DNA from: Tenrec ecaudatus
Lineage: Eukaryota; Chordata; Mammalia; Afrosoricida; Tenrecidae
NCBI RefSeq assembly: GCF_050624435.1
Contig: NC_134546.1
Span: 38,953,501-39,017,500 of the forward strand
DNA length: 64,000 bases
Direction: 5' to 3'
Part shown: positions 1-9,529 of the stretch, one piece after another
How the letters are laid out: each line of letters starts with the position of its first letter
Position numbering within the stretch: position 1 is the stretch's first letter
The notes under the pieces: generated by a model
Told to the model about the DNA's origin: nothing
What the model saw: the letters and a program-made list of their open reading frames with translations, nothing else
Database searches by the model: none
Made by a program: the position numbers and the translations under genes

Positions 1-614
1 TAATCAGATCGCAGTTTGATTGGAGGGCAAAGAGATAAATGGTTTTGCAAGGCCCACCCCCCTCTCTCTTGCTGTCTGGTGATCATAGCATGATAGAGAA
101 TGTGTGCTGCTGCTGTAACTAGTTCTCTACCTCAACCGGTGAGCTACACTACCTGTGGGTCAGGCCAACCCGTAGATCATGTCACTAGAGCTTGAGATTC
201 CTCTGAGACCTGCTTCGTCATGCTGCTGGTGTGTACATCGCTTGAGCTCGAGGCTGGTGGGTCCTGTCTTCTTGAATTGTTTGCATTCAATATCCCATCC
301 GGGCCTGCTTCACTAAGCTCCTGAGCTACTGACTGTTGGTGACCCACCCCGCTGCTTGCTGCCTGTGGGCAGACTCTGCTTGGCTTGTTCCAGAGAGGAC
401 TCTGTTATCTGCTTCCTTGATTTTGGACCTTGCAGCCCACGTGAGTTGAAGGACTTCTAGTATATTAACTGTTCCCTGGAAGTGAGTTGTACTGAACCCT
501 CTGTACCGCTGTGTGGACTAATTAGCTGCTATATTCCTTCTCAGTGTATAAAACTATATATATATAATCATAAGTGTCCTGGTTTCATTTCTCTAGAGAA
601 CCCTGCCTAACACA
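1..614 (+). repeat. ERVL-like LTR, 5' end cut by window edge
   Basis: The window opens inside an LTR-like element. Its first 60 bases align by eye with bases about 60-120 of the copy at 1057-1566 (TTGATTGGAGG, then AGATAAAT). It ends in TTTCTCTAGAGAACCCTGCC followed by TAACACA, the terminal arrangement of mammalian ERVL (MLT2-type) LTRs. The interior differs from the other copies, so it is probably a different subfamily. No internal retroviral genes are seen, so it is probably a solo LTR. Confidence 0.6.
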
Positions 615-928
615 ACCATGCACTTCCAAAAGAAGAAACAAATCCATCTTGGAAGAAATACAGCCAGAATGCTCCTTGGAAGCAAGGTTAGTGAGACTTC
701 ATCTCACATACTTCAGACATGTTGTCAGGAGCGATCAGTCCCTGGAGGAGGACATTGTGCTTGGTAAAGTGGAGGGGCCGTGACAAAGAGGAAGGCCCTC
801 CAGGAGATGGATTGACACAGTGGCCACAGCAATGGGCTCAAACGTGACAATAATGCGTGTGGTGCAGGTTCAGGGGGGTTTGGTTGTGTCATACATAGGG
901 TCGCTGTGAGACTGAGTTTAGAGTCCAA
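615..928 (+). mobile_element. RTE-type LINE, 3' fragment
   Basis: Directly abuts the LTR. It matches the 3' part of the RTE copy at 25790-26095, sharing AGAATGCTCCTTGGAAGCAA and GACATGTTGTCA. It ends in a GGGTCGCTGTGAGACTGAG tail of the type shared by RTE elements and AfroSINEs. It encodes only a decayed C-terminal remnant. Confidence 0.65.
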
Positions 929-1056
929 TCTCTTATTTCCCCCACTGCCTCTTCACTTCCTGCCACAATAATAACTAATAAAATGATAGGATACATCGCT
1001 GCATATATATCATTAGGTCATTGATGAGTGCATCTGTGACTACGCACACGTGCCCC

Positions 1057-1566
1057 TGTGGTAGTTACATAATCTGGTGTCAACTTGAGACTATTAAGAG
1101 TGAAAAGGGGAGTTTAGCCCGTCAATCAAGTTGCAGCTTGATGAACTCATTTGGAGGTGCTAAGGGGATAAATATCTCACTGGAGGCCAGACCACACACT
1201 TTGCTTGTCTTCCTGCTGACCAGCCACATGGAAACCCCTGATGGAATCAGAGCCCCGGAGCTGGAGGAGCCACATGGAGACCCACACCAGCGCCGAGATG
1301 CTTCCACCACCACTGCATCCACAGGACTTTCCACCCACTGGCCTGTGAATCTTCCTGCATTCAGTGTCATTGCATGTGTTTTGTGAGACTGAAGAGAAAA
1401 TATAGGCTGGTATCAGACATATGGACTATTTTCAGACTTACGGTCTTGATCTGGACTGGGCGGGGATGTTTTCTTAATATAAAATTACTCTTTGATATAA
1501 AGTTCTCCGTTACAAACATACAAGTGTCTATGAATTTGTTTCTCTAGTCGACCCCGGACGAGCACA
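1057..1566 (+). repeat. ERVL-like solo LTR
   Basis: A 510-bp element that starts TGTGGTAGTTACATAATC, has GTGTCAACTTGA just inside, and ends in TTTCTCTAGTC followed by GAGCACA. The flanks GCCCC (1052-1056) and GACCC (1567-1571) agree at 4 of 5 bases, consistent with the 5-bp target duplication of ERVL elements. The TG...CA ends, the internal TGTCAACTTG and the CTCTAG...CACA end are the MLT2-like signature. No retroviral ORF lies next to it. Confidence 0.65.
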
Positions 1567-1728
1567 GACCCATATAGAATGCATGTATAGAAAAACAATT
1601 GAGGGACACTCACCCATATTTTCACTATGGTATTCCATAAAGCTGCGATGACCGTATTCGTGGTTTAGATGGTCTTTATCTTACTCTAGGCTTGAAGATT
1701 TTCTACACTCTGTGTATGGATGTAAGAA

Positions 1729-1917
1729 GGGCTGGCGGCACAGTGCGTAACCGTGGGTTCTGTTAACTGCAAGATCGCCTGCCACTCCTGAGGGGAAGAT
1801 GACGTTTTCTGATGCTGGGAAGGTTGGCACCCTCCAAAACCCAAAGGGCAGTTCTCCCCCGTCCTATAGGATCAGTATCAGTTAGACTCAACTTGATGGC
1901 AGCGAGTTTGGTGTGGG
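1729..1917 (+). repeat. AfroSINE copy
   Basis: Diverged tRNA-type SINE. It starts at GGCGGCACAGTGCGTAACCG, carries the middle GGGCAGTTCTCCCCCGTCCT block, and ends with GATGGCAGCGAGTTTGGT. Confidence 0.65.
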
Positions 1918-2265
1918 TGTACTCATTTGATATTTAAACAAAATAGTACCTGCACGAGTTCCACTAAAAAGTCATGTGCTGATCATAAGATTATTGATTT
2001 CAAAGTAGCAGCACTATCAGTTACTGTTGGGATGGCTAAATAAATTATAAACATTTGATACTGCTTGGTGTGATTGAACTATGGAATGATATGGTGTCTG
2101 CGTTAGCTCCCAAAAAATGTTTTTTGGGGGTATGGGGGTGGGTGAGGGGAATGTCTGTAGGTATTGAAAATGAAGGTTACAAAGACTCAGTGATACCATT
2201 GTGTAAAAAACAATAAAAAATCCTCTAGGTACAAAGTGGTACTCCCCTATTTGATACATCTGACC
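1918..2265. other. AT-rich unique or old-repeat stretch
   Basis: No gene. Part of 2020-2200 weakly resembles the reverse complement of the L1 tail at 50895-51140, but the match is too poor to call. Confidence 0.4.
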
Positions 2266-2390
2266 TTTGGTGTTGGGACGTTGAAAGTACCATGGACTGC
2301 CACAAGAACAAACAGATCTGTCTTGGACGCAGTACGCCCAGAGGCTCCTTGCAACAAGGGTGGTGAGAGTATCTGAGTTCTCCCCGCAAG
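2266..2390 (+). mobile_element. RTE 3' fragment
   Basis: Short piece sharing TTGAAAGTACCATGGACTGC and CAAACAGATCTGTCTTGGA with the RTE copy at 25799-25850. It is severely truncated at both ends. Confidence 0.55.
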
Positions 2391-2464
2391 GAGCAGGGGA
2401 ACCATCACTGCAGCAGGATTGTAAATGGTTTTGAACTTCTGGGATGTGTTTCTGGTTTTCATAA

Positions 2465-2690
2465 AAATAAAAATATTTTCATAGGTAAGGCTATAGAGAC
2501 AGTAACTGGATTAATAGTGTCTTGGGGTGATGGTGGGGGAGATTGGGAGGAAATGGAGAGATAATATTAATGAGTACGAAAATGCTCTAAAGTTGATGGT
2601 GGTGATGGGGCAACTCTTTTTAATGTATCTAAATCATTAAAGTATATGGTTGTGTGCATTACATATCAATAAAACTATAAACATGCTTTC
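2465..2690 (+). mobile_element. L1-like 3' tail fragment
   Basis: Shares TATAGAGACAGTAACTGGAT, the G-rich segment and the closing ATCAATAAAACT with the fragments at 48791-49022 and 50895-51140. The terminal AATAAA and A-rich end indicate a LINE 3' end. The assignment to L1 is inference. Confidence 0.5.
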
Positions 2691-2835
2691 ATTGAGTTGT
2701 AGATTCAATATATTTTAAAATATCATGGAATATCCGGCGGCCTCTTCTTCCATTTCACGGCCAATACACCCCAGTGAGAGTGGCACGTTCTCCCCTGTGT
2801 GACAGACAGGAAAGCTAAAGCACAGACTGACTCGC

Positions 2836-2968
2836 AGCAGCCCCATAGGACTGTCCTGGGGGTTTCCGACTCTGTAACTCTTCACAGGAGTAGAATGCCT
2901 AGCCTTTCTCCAACAAAGCTGCTAGTGGTTTCGAACTGCTGACGTTGAGGTCAGCAGCACAGAAGGCG
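2836..2968 (-). repeat. AfroSINE fragment
   Basis: Minus-orientation SINE: CAGCCCCATAGGACTGTCCT, then TGTAACTCTTCACAGGAGTA, and GTGGTTTCGAACTGCTGAC, which is the B-box side of the tRNA-like head. Confidence 0.65.
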
Positions 2969-3501
2969 CAGACACATGAATGACTTGGCGTGAACTAGCA
3001 AATGAATAGCAACCCTGGAATGAGGGCCCAGGCCTTCAATTTCCCACCCAAGGGCACTGACCTACAAGCCACCCCATTTCCTTAGGTCAAGAGCTACTCA
3101 GCACTGCCTAGAAACACAAGGTGTCATTATTAAAGTCCTAGAACCCTGCAGCCCCAGAGTGAGCTCTCTCAGATGGGTGAGCACCCAGAGGCAGGGAGCA
3201 TGCCCCAGATGTGGCCAGTTCTTTCTTCCAGCTTCCGGTGTGGGACCGCCTAAGGCCTAGGACACCCTCCTTTTACTCTTCCAGTCTCTCCACCCATACA
3301 CACAGCCACCCTTGTCTCTCAAAGCAGGCTTCCTGGGAACCTCCCCACCCTCCGATCAATGGACAGAGAGAGTGGATTTGAAGTTCATCCTTCCCTACCC
3401 GCTTCAGGGCACACGTCAGCCTGCCTGAGTAGGAGGAGCTGGGACCCTGGGCCAGCCTTGTGCCAAAGGTCAGTTGCAAATCAGGCAGGTGTCCGTAAGG
3501 C

Positions 3502-3600
3502 AAACCAGAAACCAAACCGACTGTCATCGAGTCAGTTCTGACTCCTAGTGACCCCATAGGATGGTCTAGACCTGGCCCTGTGGGTTTCTGAAACTAACTC
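3502..3600 (-). repeat. AfroSINE A, tail half (interrupted)
   Basis: The tail half of a minus-strand SINE (CATCGAGTCAGTTCTGACTC, then GTGGGTTTCTGAAACTAACT). It stops abruptly where SINE B begins and appears to resume at 3767, making it the outer layer of a nest. Confidence 0.55.
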
Positions 3601-3766
3601 TTTAAAACCAACAACCAAACTCACTGCTATTACATCCATGTCGACTCATAGCGAGTCGAGAGGGCAGAGTAGAACTGAGTAGAAAGCCCCATCTTTCTCC
3701 CAAGGAGCAGCTGCTGATCTTGAGGTTAGCAGGCCAACACATAACCACTATACCACCAGGGCTCAG
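3601..3766 (-). repeat. AfroSINE B, inserted into SINE A
   Basis: Near-complete minus-strand SINE from ACCAAACTCACTGCTATTAC to CACCAGGGCTC. It is flanked by the two parts of SINE A, which indicates later insertion. Confidence 0.65.
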
Positions 3767-4162
3767 TGTGGCTGGTGGTTCTGAACCGCTGACGTTGTTT
3801 GCAGTTCTCAACCCCTCTAATGCTGCAACCCTTCCATGCAGTTCCTCATGTTGGGGTGACCTCCCCCCAATCATAAAATTATTATTGTTGCTACTTCATA
3901 ACTGTAACTTTGCTACTGTTATCAATCATAATGTAAATATCTGATATGCAGGACGTATTTTCATTGTTACAAATTGAACATACTTAAACACAATTAAAGC
4001 ACAGTGATTAATCACAAAACAAGATGTAATTATATATTATGAAATATTTATGTGTTCTTCAATGGTCTTAGGCGACACCTTAAGGGTCATTTGACAACCC
4101 CCCACAAGGGTCTCGACCCACAGGTTGAGAACCGCTACACTACACCAACCACTAGGGCTCCT
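3767..4162 (-). repeat. AfroSINE A, head half, split by SPIN
   Basis: Continues SINE A with CTGGTGGTTCTGAACCGCTG up to about 3800. It is then interrupted by the SPIN element and ends in CACTACACCAACCACTAGG and GCTCC at 4140-4162. Confidence 0.5.
3802..4135 (-). mobile_element. SPIN non-autonomous hAT transposon
   Basis: Reverse-oriented SPIN copy. The left end is CAGTTCTCAACCCC, with several bases missing from the terminal inverted repeat. The right end is CAGGTTGAGAACCGCTA. Internal TTGCTACTTCATAACTGTAA and CTTAGGCGACACCTTAAGGG match the copy at 37257-37575. No transposase is encoded, so it was mobilised in trans. A clean 8-bp target duplication is not visible. Confidence 0.85.
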
Positions 4163-6595
4163 GCAAACCTGGAAAGCGGAATCCAAAGAGGCCTGGAGTC
4201 AGCTGGTGACACTGATAGCAGCAGGTAGAGGGTGCAGGCCTTTAGAGAATGTGATCATCAAGCCTGGGTTTCTTCTTTAACTGAGATAGAACTGGCTTGT
4301 CCGGGGTCACCCACACAGAGTCAGGAGGGAGCCCAGAGCAAAGCCCAAAGGAACCCATCAGAGGCCAGTCAGGATTCAGGGAGCCATGCTTCCTTGATTC
4401 CTTCAGGATTGATGTGGGCCACCTCTGTATCCCAGAGATTTCTGCTACTTAAATGAGCTAGGATCTGAACCCCAATTCCTACCTCCCCACCCCTCGGTGG
4501 ACCCACAGAATCCTACTGGTTCAAGATGGGAGACACTAGGTCAGCCACAGGGAAGGGGCAGGCCACCCTTCCAGAAAAGCAAACTTAAATCCCAAGTCAC
4601 AGGAAACACATCACGGACCCTGGATTCCTGGTGTGACCTAGTGTGAACATTCCCAGCACTGGTGGAGGGCGACGAGTGCCATGCAGGCAGCAGGAGCCAG
4701 AAAGAGGTGGGCATGGAGCTGACCCCGAAGAGGGGCATTCTTTAAAGAAGGCTCCCCAAAGATCCCCAAGCGGGGTGATGGCACACAAAGTGAACCCTCC
4801 CTCCCACTGGCAGGGAGGTTCCTGATTCGGGCAAGAGGCGTTGGGAATGCTGAGATAGGTTGATGAATCTCACACAGGGGTTTCTGAAACGAAAGCCAAT
4901 CTCACCCGTGGCCTGTCGATTCATCCGGGTTGGCTGACCGTTGGGAACGGTATTCCTATGGCTGTGGGGTCAGTGAGATGTAATTTTTTTTTTTAAGCCA
5001 GGAAGTGGGCTCACATTCAACTGAGGCCTTGGCTTTCTGGGGTCCTTAATGGTTTCTTATGGTGCTCAGAGTAAATCCAAATGCCTTTGAGGCCTTCCAC
5101 AAGACCCTGCTCTATCTGCCCCTGCCCTTCTCCGCCATCTCTTCTCACACACGGTGAAGTTTCCCTGGCCCCCCTCCTGCTCTTCAGACCAGCAGTGTGT
5201 TCTCTTCCTCGATGCCCCTTCACACTGCAGGGTCCTCTGCCCACCAAGGCCCTTTCCTCCCCTCCCCTCCCTCTCCCCTCTGAGTCTCCTAAGGCTGGGC
5301 TCGCCCATCCTCTGGGGCACTGCAGTTAGAAAGCCACTCTTGATTAGTCCTAAGTCACACTCAGAGCCCCGGCCCCTCCCTCTGGTTCCTACCCTCATCC
5401 CCAGAAGAACGTGCCTTTGTGAACGAACGCCAAGGCCCTCATGGTTCAGTGCTAGGGAGGCAGCGCCTGGCACTTAGCATCCACTCAATAAATGCTTATA
5501 AGGGATTGAAGACAGGTCTGCTGGTCTGCTGCATTGAATGAACGGATTGAGAACCCAGGGCTCCAGTTCCAAATGAAATAACAGAGGGAAAGCGGAGGAG
5601 TTCAAATGCTCCCTATGATTCTCCTCCTGATGGAGCCCCAATCCATCTTGTTTCCAATCTTGCTCTTCGCCCCCGCCCCCCCCACCCCCCGCCAACCCTC
5701 CTCTTCCTTTTTCACCCTTCTTATTCTCCTCTCCTCCCCAGCCCTCCCCTCTCCGCTCCTTCTTTTGTCCAGAGGTTCCTTAGAACCTGCCCAGTGCCAG
5801 CCCTGGGCTAAGGAGCCCCCTTCCCGGTCCATTCTGCACCCCGGCCCTTCATCACAGCGCTCATGCCGTCATCCACGGTACCCTTTCTCCATGACATCTT
5901 CACTGTGGCTGAGCCCTGAGGTCAGACACCCAGGGAGAGGGCCTAACGGATTCCCCCGGGAGCCCGCTATGGTCATGCACTTGCTAACAGGGCTGGCCTA
6001 CGCTGCCTGCTCCCTGCTGGGGTCCAAGGTTCTGAAGGCTTCTTTACCGCGAGCTTTTCTGTCACCTGAATGGCCAGATCTCTGTCTTGTCAGATTCTGT
6101 TTCCAGTCCCAAGGGCCTTATGAGAGGATCGTGACCCTGGATGGCTTTGCTGGTTCCTTTGGCCTCCGGTGGACAAAGGGTAGTCGGCTTCCCGGCTTGC
6201 CACCACCCCGTTCCCAGGACATAGGCCTGCTCAGCTCTGGCCACTGCCAGAATGAGCCACGCCTGGCCAGGGGCGACTACATGCTCCTGATGCCCTCATT
6301 TCAGCATGCCAGAGGGTGAGGTGAGCTGGCCAGGGATCTGCAGGCACTGCCTCTGGGCACCTGGGATCCTCTCCTGTTGCAGCAACAGAAAGAAAGGGTG
6401 CAACCTGCCACCCAAGAAACGGAGTGCTGTCCTGTCTGGAAAGGCCACCAGCCTGGGGACTGAGATGCCAGAGCCAGGGTCTGCCAGGCGGTAGAACAGA
6501 GAACGAGGGTGGGGCGGGAGGAGGCTCGGGTCTTCACCAGTGCTGTCGCTCAGGTGAGACTTCAGAGAGATGAAGCATCTAACGGGTGTGAGTCA
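4163..6595. other. Unique, repeat-poor intergenic DNA
   Basis: No gene recognised. Pyrimidine-rich GC-biased stretches at 5081-5300 and 5640-5760 produce several chance ORFs, the longest a 237-codon one at 5606-6319. None shows a known domain. A short poly-T run sits at 4985-4994. Confidence 0.5.
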
Positions 6596-6815
6596 GGAGC
6601 CCTGGTGGCACCACCGTGCGCTAAACGTTGGACTGCTAAGTACAGAATCGGCGGTTCAAACCCCCTCCCCAGCCACTCCATGGGAGAACGAGGTCATCTG
6701 CATCCCAAAAAGATCTCCATGAGGTTGTCTGCACCCCCCAAGAGTCACAGACGTGGAAACTCTGAGGAGCAGTTCTAGTAGGTCCTGCAGGATCCGAGTT
6801 GCAATCAATTTTGTT
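6596..6815 (+). repeat. AfroSINE copy
   Basis: Starts GAGCCCTGGTGGCACCACCG, has the B-box-like GCGGTTCAAACCCC, and ends near GGATCCGAGTTGCAATCAA. It is followed closely by a second SINE in the same orientation. Confidence 0.75.
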
Positions 6816-6861
6816 TGTTCTTTTATTTCTGAGGGGTGTAGGGCCCGGGGAATAAGGGACC

Positions 6862-7045
6862 CCAGCAGCATAACTGTCATGCATTGGGCTGCTAAGCACA
6901 AAGTCAGCAGTTCCAAACCACCAGCCGCTCCTCAGGAGAAAGACGGGGCTCTCTACTCCCATAAAGAGTGACTGACTCAGCAGCTCAGCGGGGCGGTTCT
7001 ACCCTGTCCTGCAGGGTGACCAGTTGGAATCCTGAGTTTGGTTTT
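6862..7045 (+). repeat. AfroSINE copy
   Basis: Contains TTGGGCTGCTAAGCACAAAG, CCGCTCCTCAGGAGAAAGAC and GCGGTTCTACCCTGTCCTGC, and closes with GAGTTTGGTTTT. Confidence 0.75.
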
Positions 7046-8373
7046 CTGGAGATTTGGGGGAAAGATACAGGGTGAACCAGAGAAGGGGACAAGGACTTGA
7101 GCGGTGTCTCCCGGCAGCCCAGTGAGGACGGAGGCGTGGGGATTAGGTTGGGCCTGGAGTAGAAGGGTTCATGCACTTCTGGGTACCTTGTGACCCCAGG
7201 CACAGGGTCTGGACGGCCCACCCATCTGGGGCCCCCCAGGCAGATCCCTGCCCCCCTCTGCTCCTGCTGGCAGGACTGGAGAGGGGTCAGGGTGGTGGTG
7301 GTGATGGTGGTGGGTGGTCGGTCAGCTTCCCCCAGCTCCAGCTCTCCCACAACAGGCAGCAAGGCGACAGAAGCCGCATCTTCACCAGAGGCAGCACCTC
7401 TGCCTCAGCAGCAAACAGCTTCCCTGGCACCTCAGAAGGAAGTGCTAATGAGGAGTGTGGTGGGGAGGGGCTGGCTGCCTGCCCTTGTAATAGTCGGCTC
7501 CCTGTGGCTCACGGGCACTGAGGCGCTTACAGGAGGCCCGGGCTTCCTTGAGGGCAGGGTGGTGAACATGACTAGGGTCTTTCTGCCAGCCCCAGTGCCC
7601 AGGGCAAGCCCTCTAGAGGAGCGCAGCTCTCAGTGACCCCCGCAAACATGGAGCCTGGCGTTGAGAGATGAGGACATGGGAGGCCCTAGGTCCAGCTCGC
7701 CCAGAGTTGGAACCCTTTCAGGGAAGGGCAGGTCAAGATTTTCCTCTCGGGGCCCCTGCCATGGCACCCAGGTTCAAGCAAGGCCCTTTCCATCTAGTTC
7801 CCAGGAAATCAGAAAAGCATTGTGCTTCTAGGCAAGCCCAGGAGGTAAGCAACCCCTAGGACTGAGGAGAGACAGGGGCACAAGGCTGCCTTGAGTGCAG
7901 GCTCCCCCATCCATTGCCCTGCCCCCGCTGCAGCAAGCAGAGGGTCTCCTGGTCTGCATAGATCCCTGGGCTGCAGTACAGACACGCTTCTCTGACCCCA
8001 TCTCATACTCACCGCTTTCTGCGGCCCAATCTATGGACCGGAAGACCAGACCAACTCCTCTCCTCTCCTCCCCTCTCCTCAGAAGTCTGAGCCAGGTCAG
8101 AAAGAACACCCATAAATACTTTCTCAGAACCTACTATGTTCACACCTGAAATCACAGGACAGCAGAGATGCAGTGAAGAATAAGGGAACCAGAGCTGTCG
8201 AGGAAGAAGAGACCAGTCAAAAAGAGCAGCTAATGAAAAGCCAAGGCAGCCTTGAGAAGCCCCAAACAACAGGTATAGGTTGGTTCGGCCTCGAAGCGGG
8301 GAGGGAGCCAGGTCTTGGTTACTTGTCTGGTTCTGGTTCTGGTTCGGCCGAGGGGGTCTTACAGACCACTAGA
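7046..8373. other. Unique intergenic DNA
   Basis: No gene recognised. A short GGTGGT-type run lies at 7289-7320 and a CTCCTCTC-rich run at 8056-8082. ORFs here are short and overlap on both strands. Confidence 0.5.
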
Positions 8374-8530
8374 GGTGGGGTGGGCTAAGTGTTAGGTAGC
8401 TAACCAAAAGGTTGATGGTTCAAACCCACCACCCACTCCTCGGGGGTGGGGGGAAGGGGGAGCAGACGAAACAGTCTGAAGATTTACACCGAGGTTATGT
8501 AGAGCAGTTTCACTCCATCCTCTTAAAGAA
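8374..8530 (+). repeat. AfroSINE fragment
   Basis: Diverged head and middle of a plus-strand SINE (GCTAACCAAAAGGTTGATGG, then TTCAAACCCACC). It lacks the usual tail. Confidence 0.55.
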
Positions 8531-8740
8531 CAAAACAAAAACCTCACTGCCAACAAGTTCATTCTGCCTTAGAGCAACCCTACTGAACAGAGTGGAAGTG
8601 CCCCCTTCGGGTTTCTAAGGCTATGCATCTTGATGAGAGCACACAGCCTCATCTTTGTCCTGAGGAGCAGCTAGTGGGTTTAAACCGCTGACCTTGAGGT
8701 TATCAGCTTGATGCATAGCCCACTGCACTACCGGGCTCCT
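8531..8740 (-). repeat. AfroSINE copy
   Basis: Minus-strand SINE from AAACCTCACTGCCAACAAG to CACTGCACTACCGGGCTCC. The head contains TTTAAACCGCTGACCTTGAG. Confidence 0.7.
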
Positions 8741-8751
8741 TACTCTCTTAT

Positions 8752-8930
8752 CCAAAACTCCAAACTCCCTGCCATCAGGTTGACGCCGACTGATCGTGGC
8801 CCTGTGGGACAGGGTAGAAGTGCTCTGTGCGTTTCTGAGACTGGGATCTTTCCAGGACTAGAAAGCCCCATCTTCTCCGGAGGAGCGGCAGGTGGTTTTG
8901 CGTGTTCTCAGGGTTAGCAGCCCAGTCACC
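8752..8930 (-). repeat. AfroSINE copy
   Basis: Second minus-strand SINE, 12 bp beyond the previous one: CTGCCATCAGGTTGACGCC, then GTGGGACAGGGTAGAAGTGC, and a decayed head ending GGTTAGCAGCCC. Confidence 0.65.
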
Positions 8931-9529
8931 AGCACCCCCAGCAGGACCCCCGATGCTGTCCTGGAGGTCACTGGAAGTTGGCAATGACTCGGTGACAGTA
9001 GACTTGGGCTTTGGTTGGAGGTGATGTTGTGAGAGAGGTCGACTGGAACTCCTGGGCAGGAGAGGCTAAGGAAGAGACGGTTGACGTCAACAAGCATGCT
9101 GCAGGTACCAGAGACGGAAAAAGTTGGGGAAAACGTAGGGGTGTTTAAATCGAACGTTGGGAAGATGTACCCTACAGGCACCAGGACGCTCTCTTGAACT
9201 TCCCACCAAGCCATTTATGAAACTTCCAGTACTTGCCGTTTTCCTGGGTGCTGAATCATTGCTGTTGTCATTAGCAGCCATTGGGCCACCCCCCTCGGTA
9301 CAGCCCCCCAAGGTTGTCGGTACCTATGATCTTTCAGACACAGCTCACCACACCTGCCTTCTGAGATGTCTCAGGAGAGACTCAAACTGCCAACCTTCCA
9401 GCAAACACTTTCACCCCCGGAGCCACTCAGGACTTTGAAACCCCAATAATGGACTGAGACTGGCTCAGAGGGACAAAGCCAGGCAGGCCAACAAGGCTCA
9501 GACACACTTGGGTCATAGCAGGAAGCTGG
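8931..9529. other. Intergenic DNA with one possible old repeat
   Basis: No gene. Around 9225-9430 the string GCTGTTGTCATTAGCAGCCA and the later ACTCAAACTGCCAACCTT suggest an old minus-strand tRNA-type SINE, too diverged to delimit. Confidence 0.4.

Noticed and set aside
5606-6319. 237-codon ORF on the plus strand
   Set aside because: GC/pyrimidine-rich composition, no recognisable domain, overlaps other open frames on both strands, no homologue I can name.
6596-6700. tRNA gene suggested by B-box-like GGTTCAAACCC
   Set aside because: Belongs to the tRNA-derived head of an AfroSINE; no cloverleaf with a proper acceptor stem.
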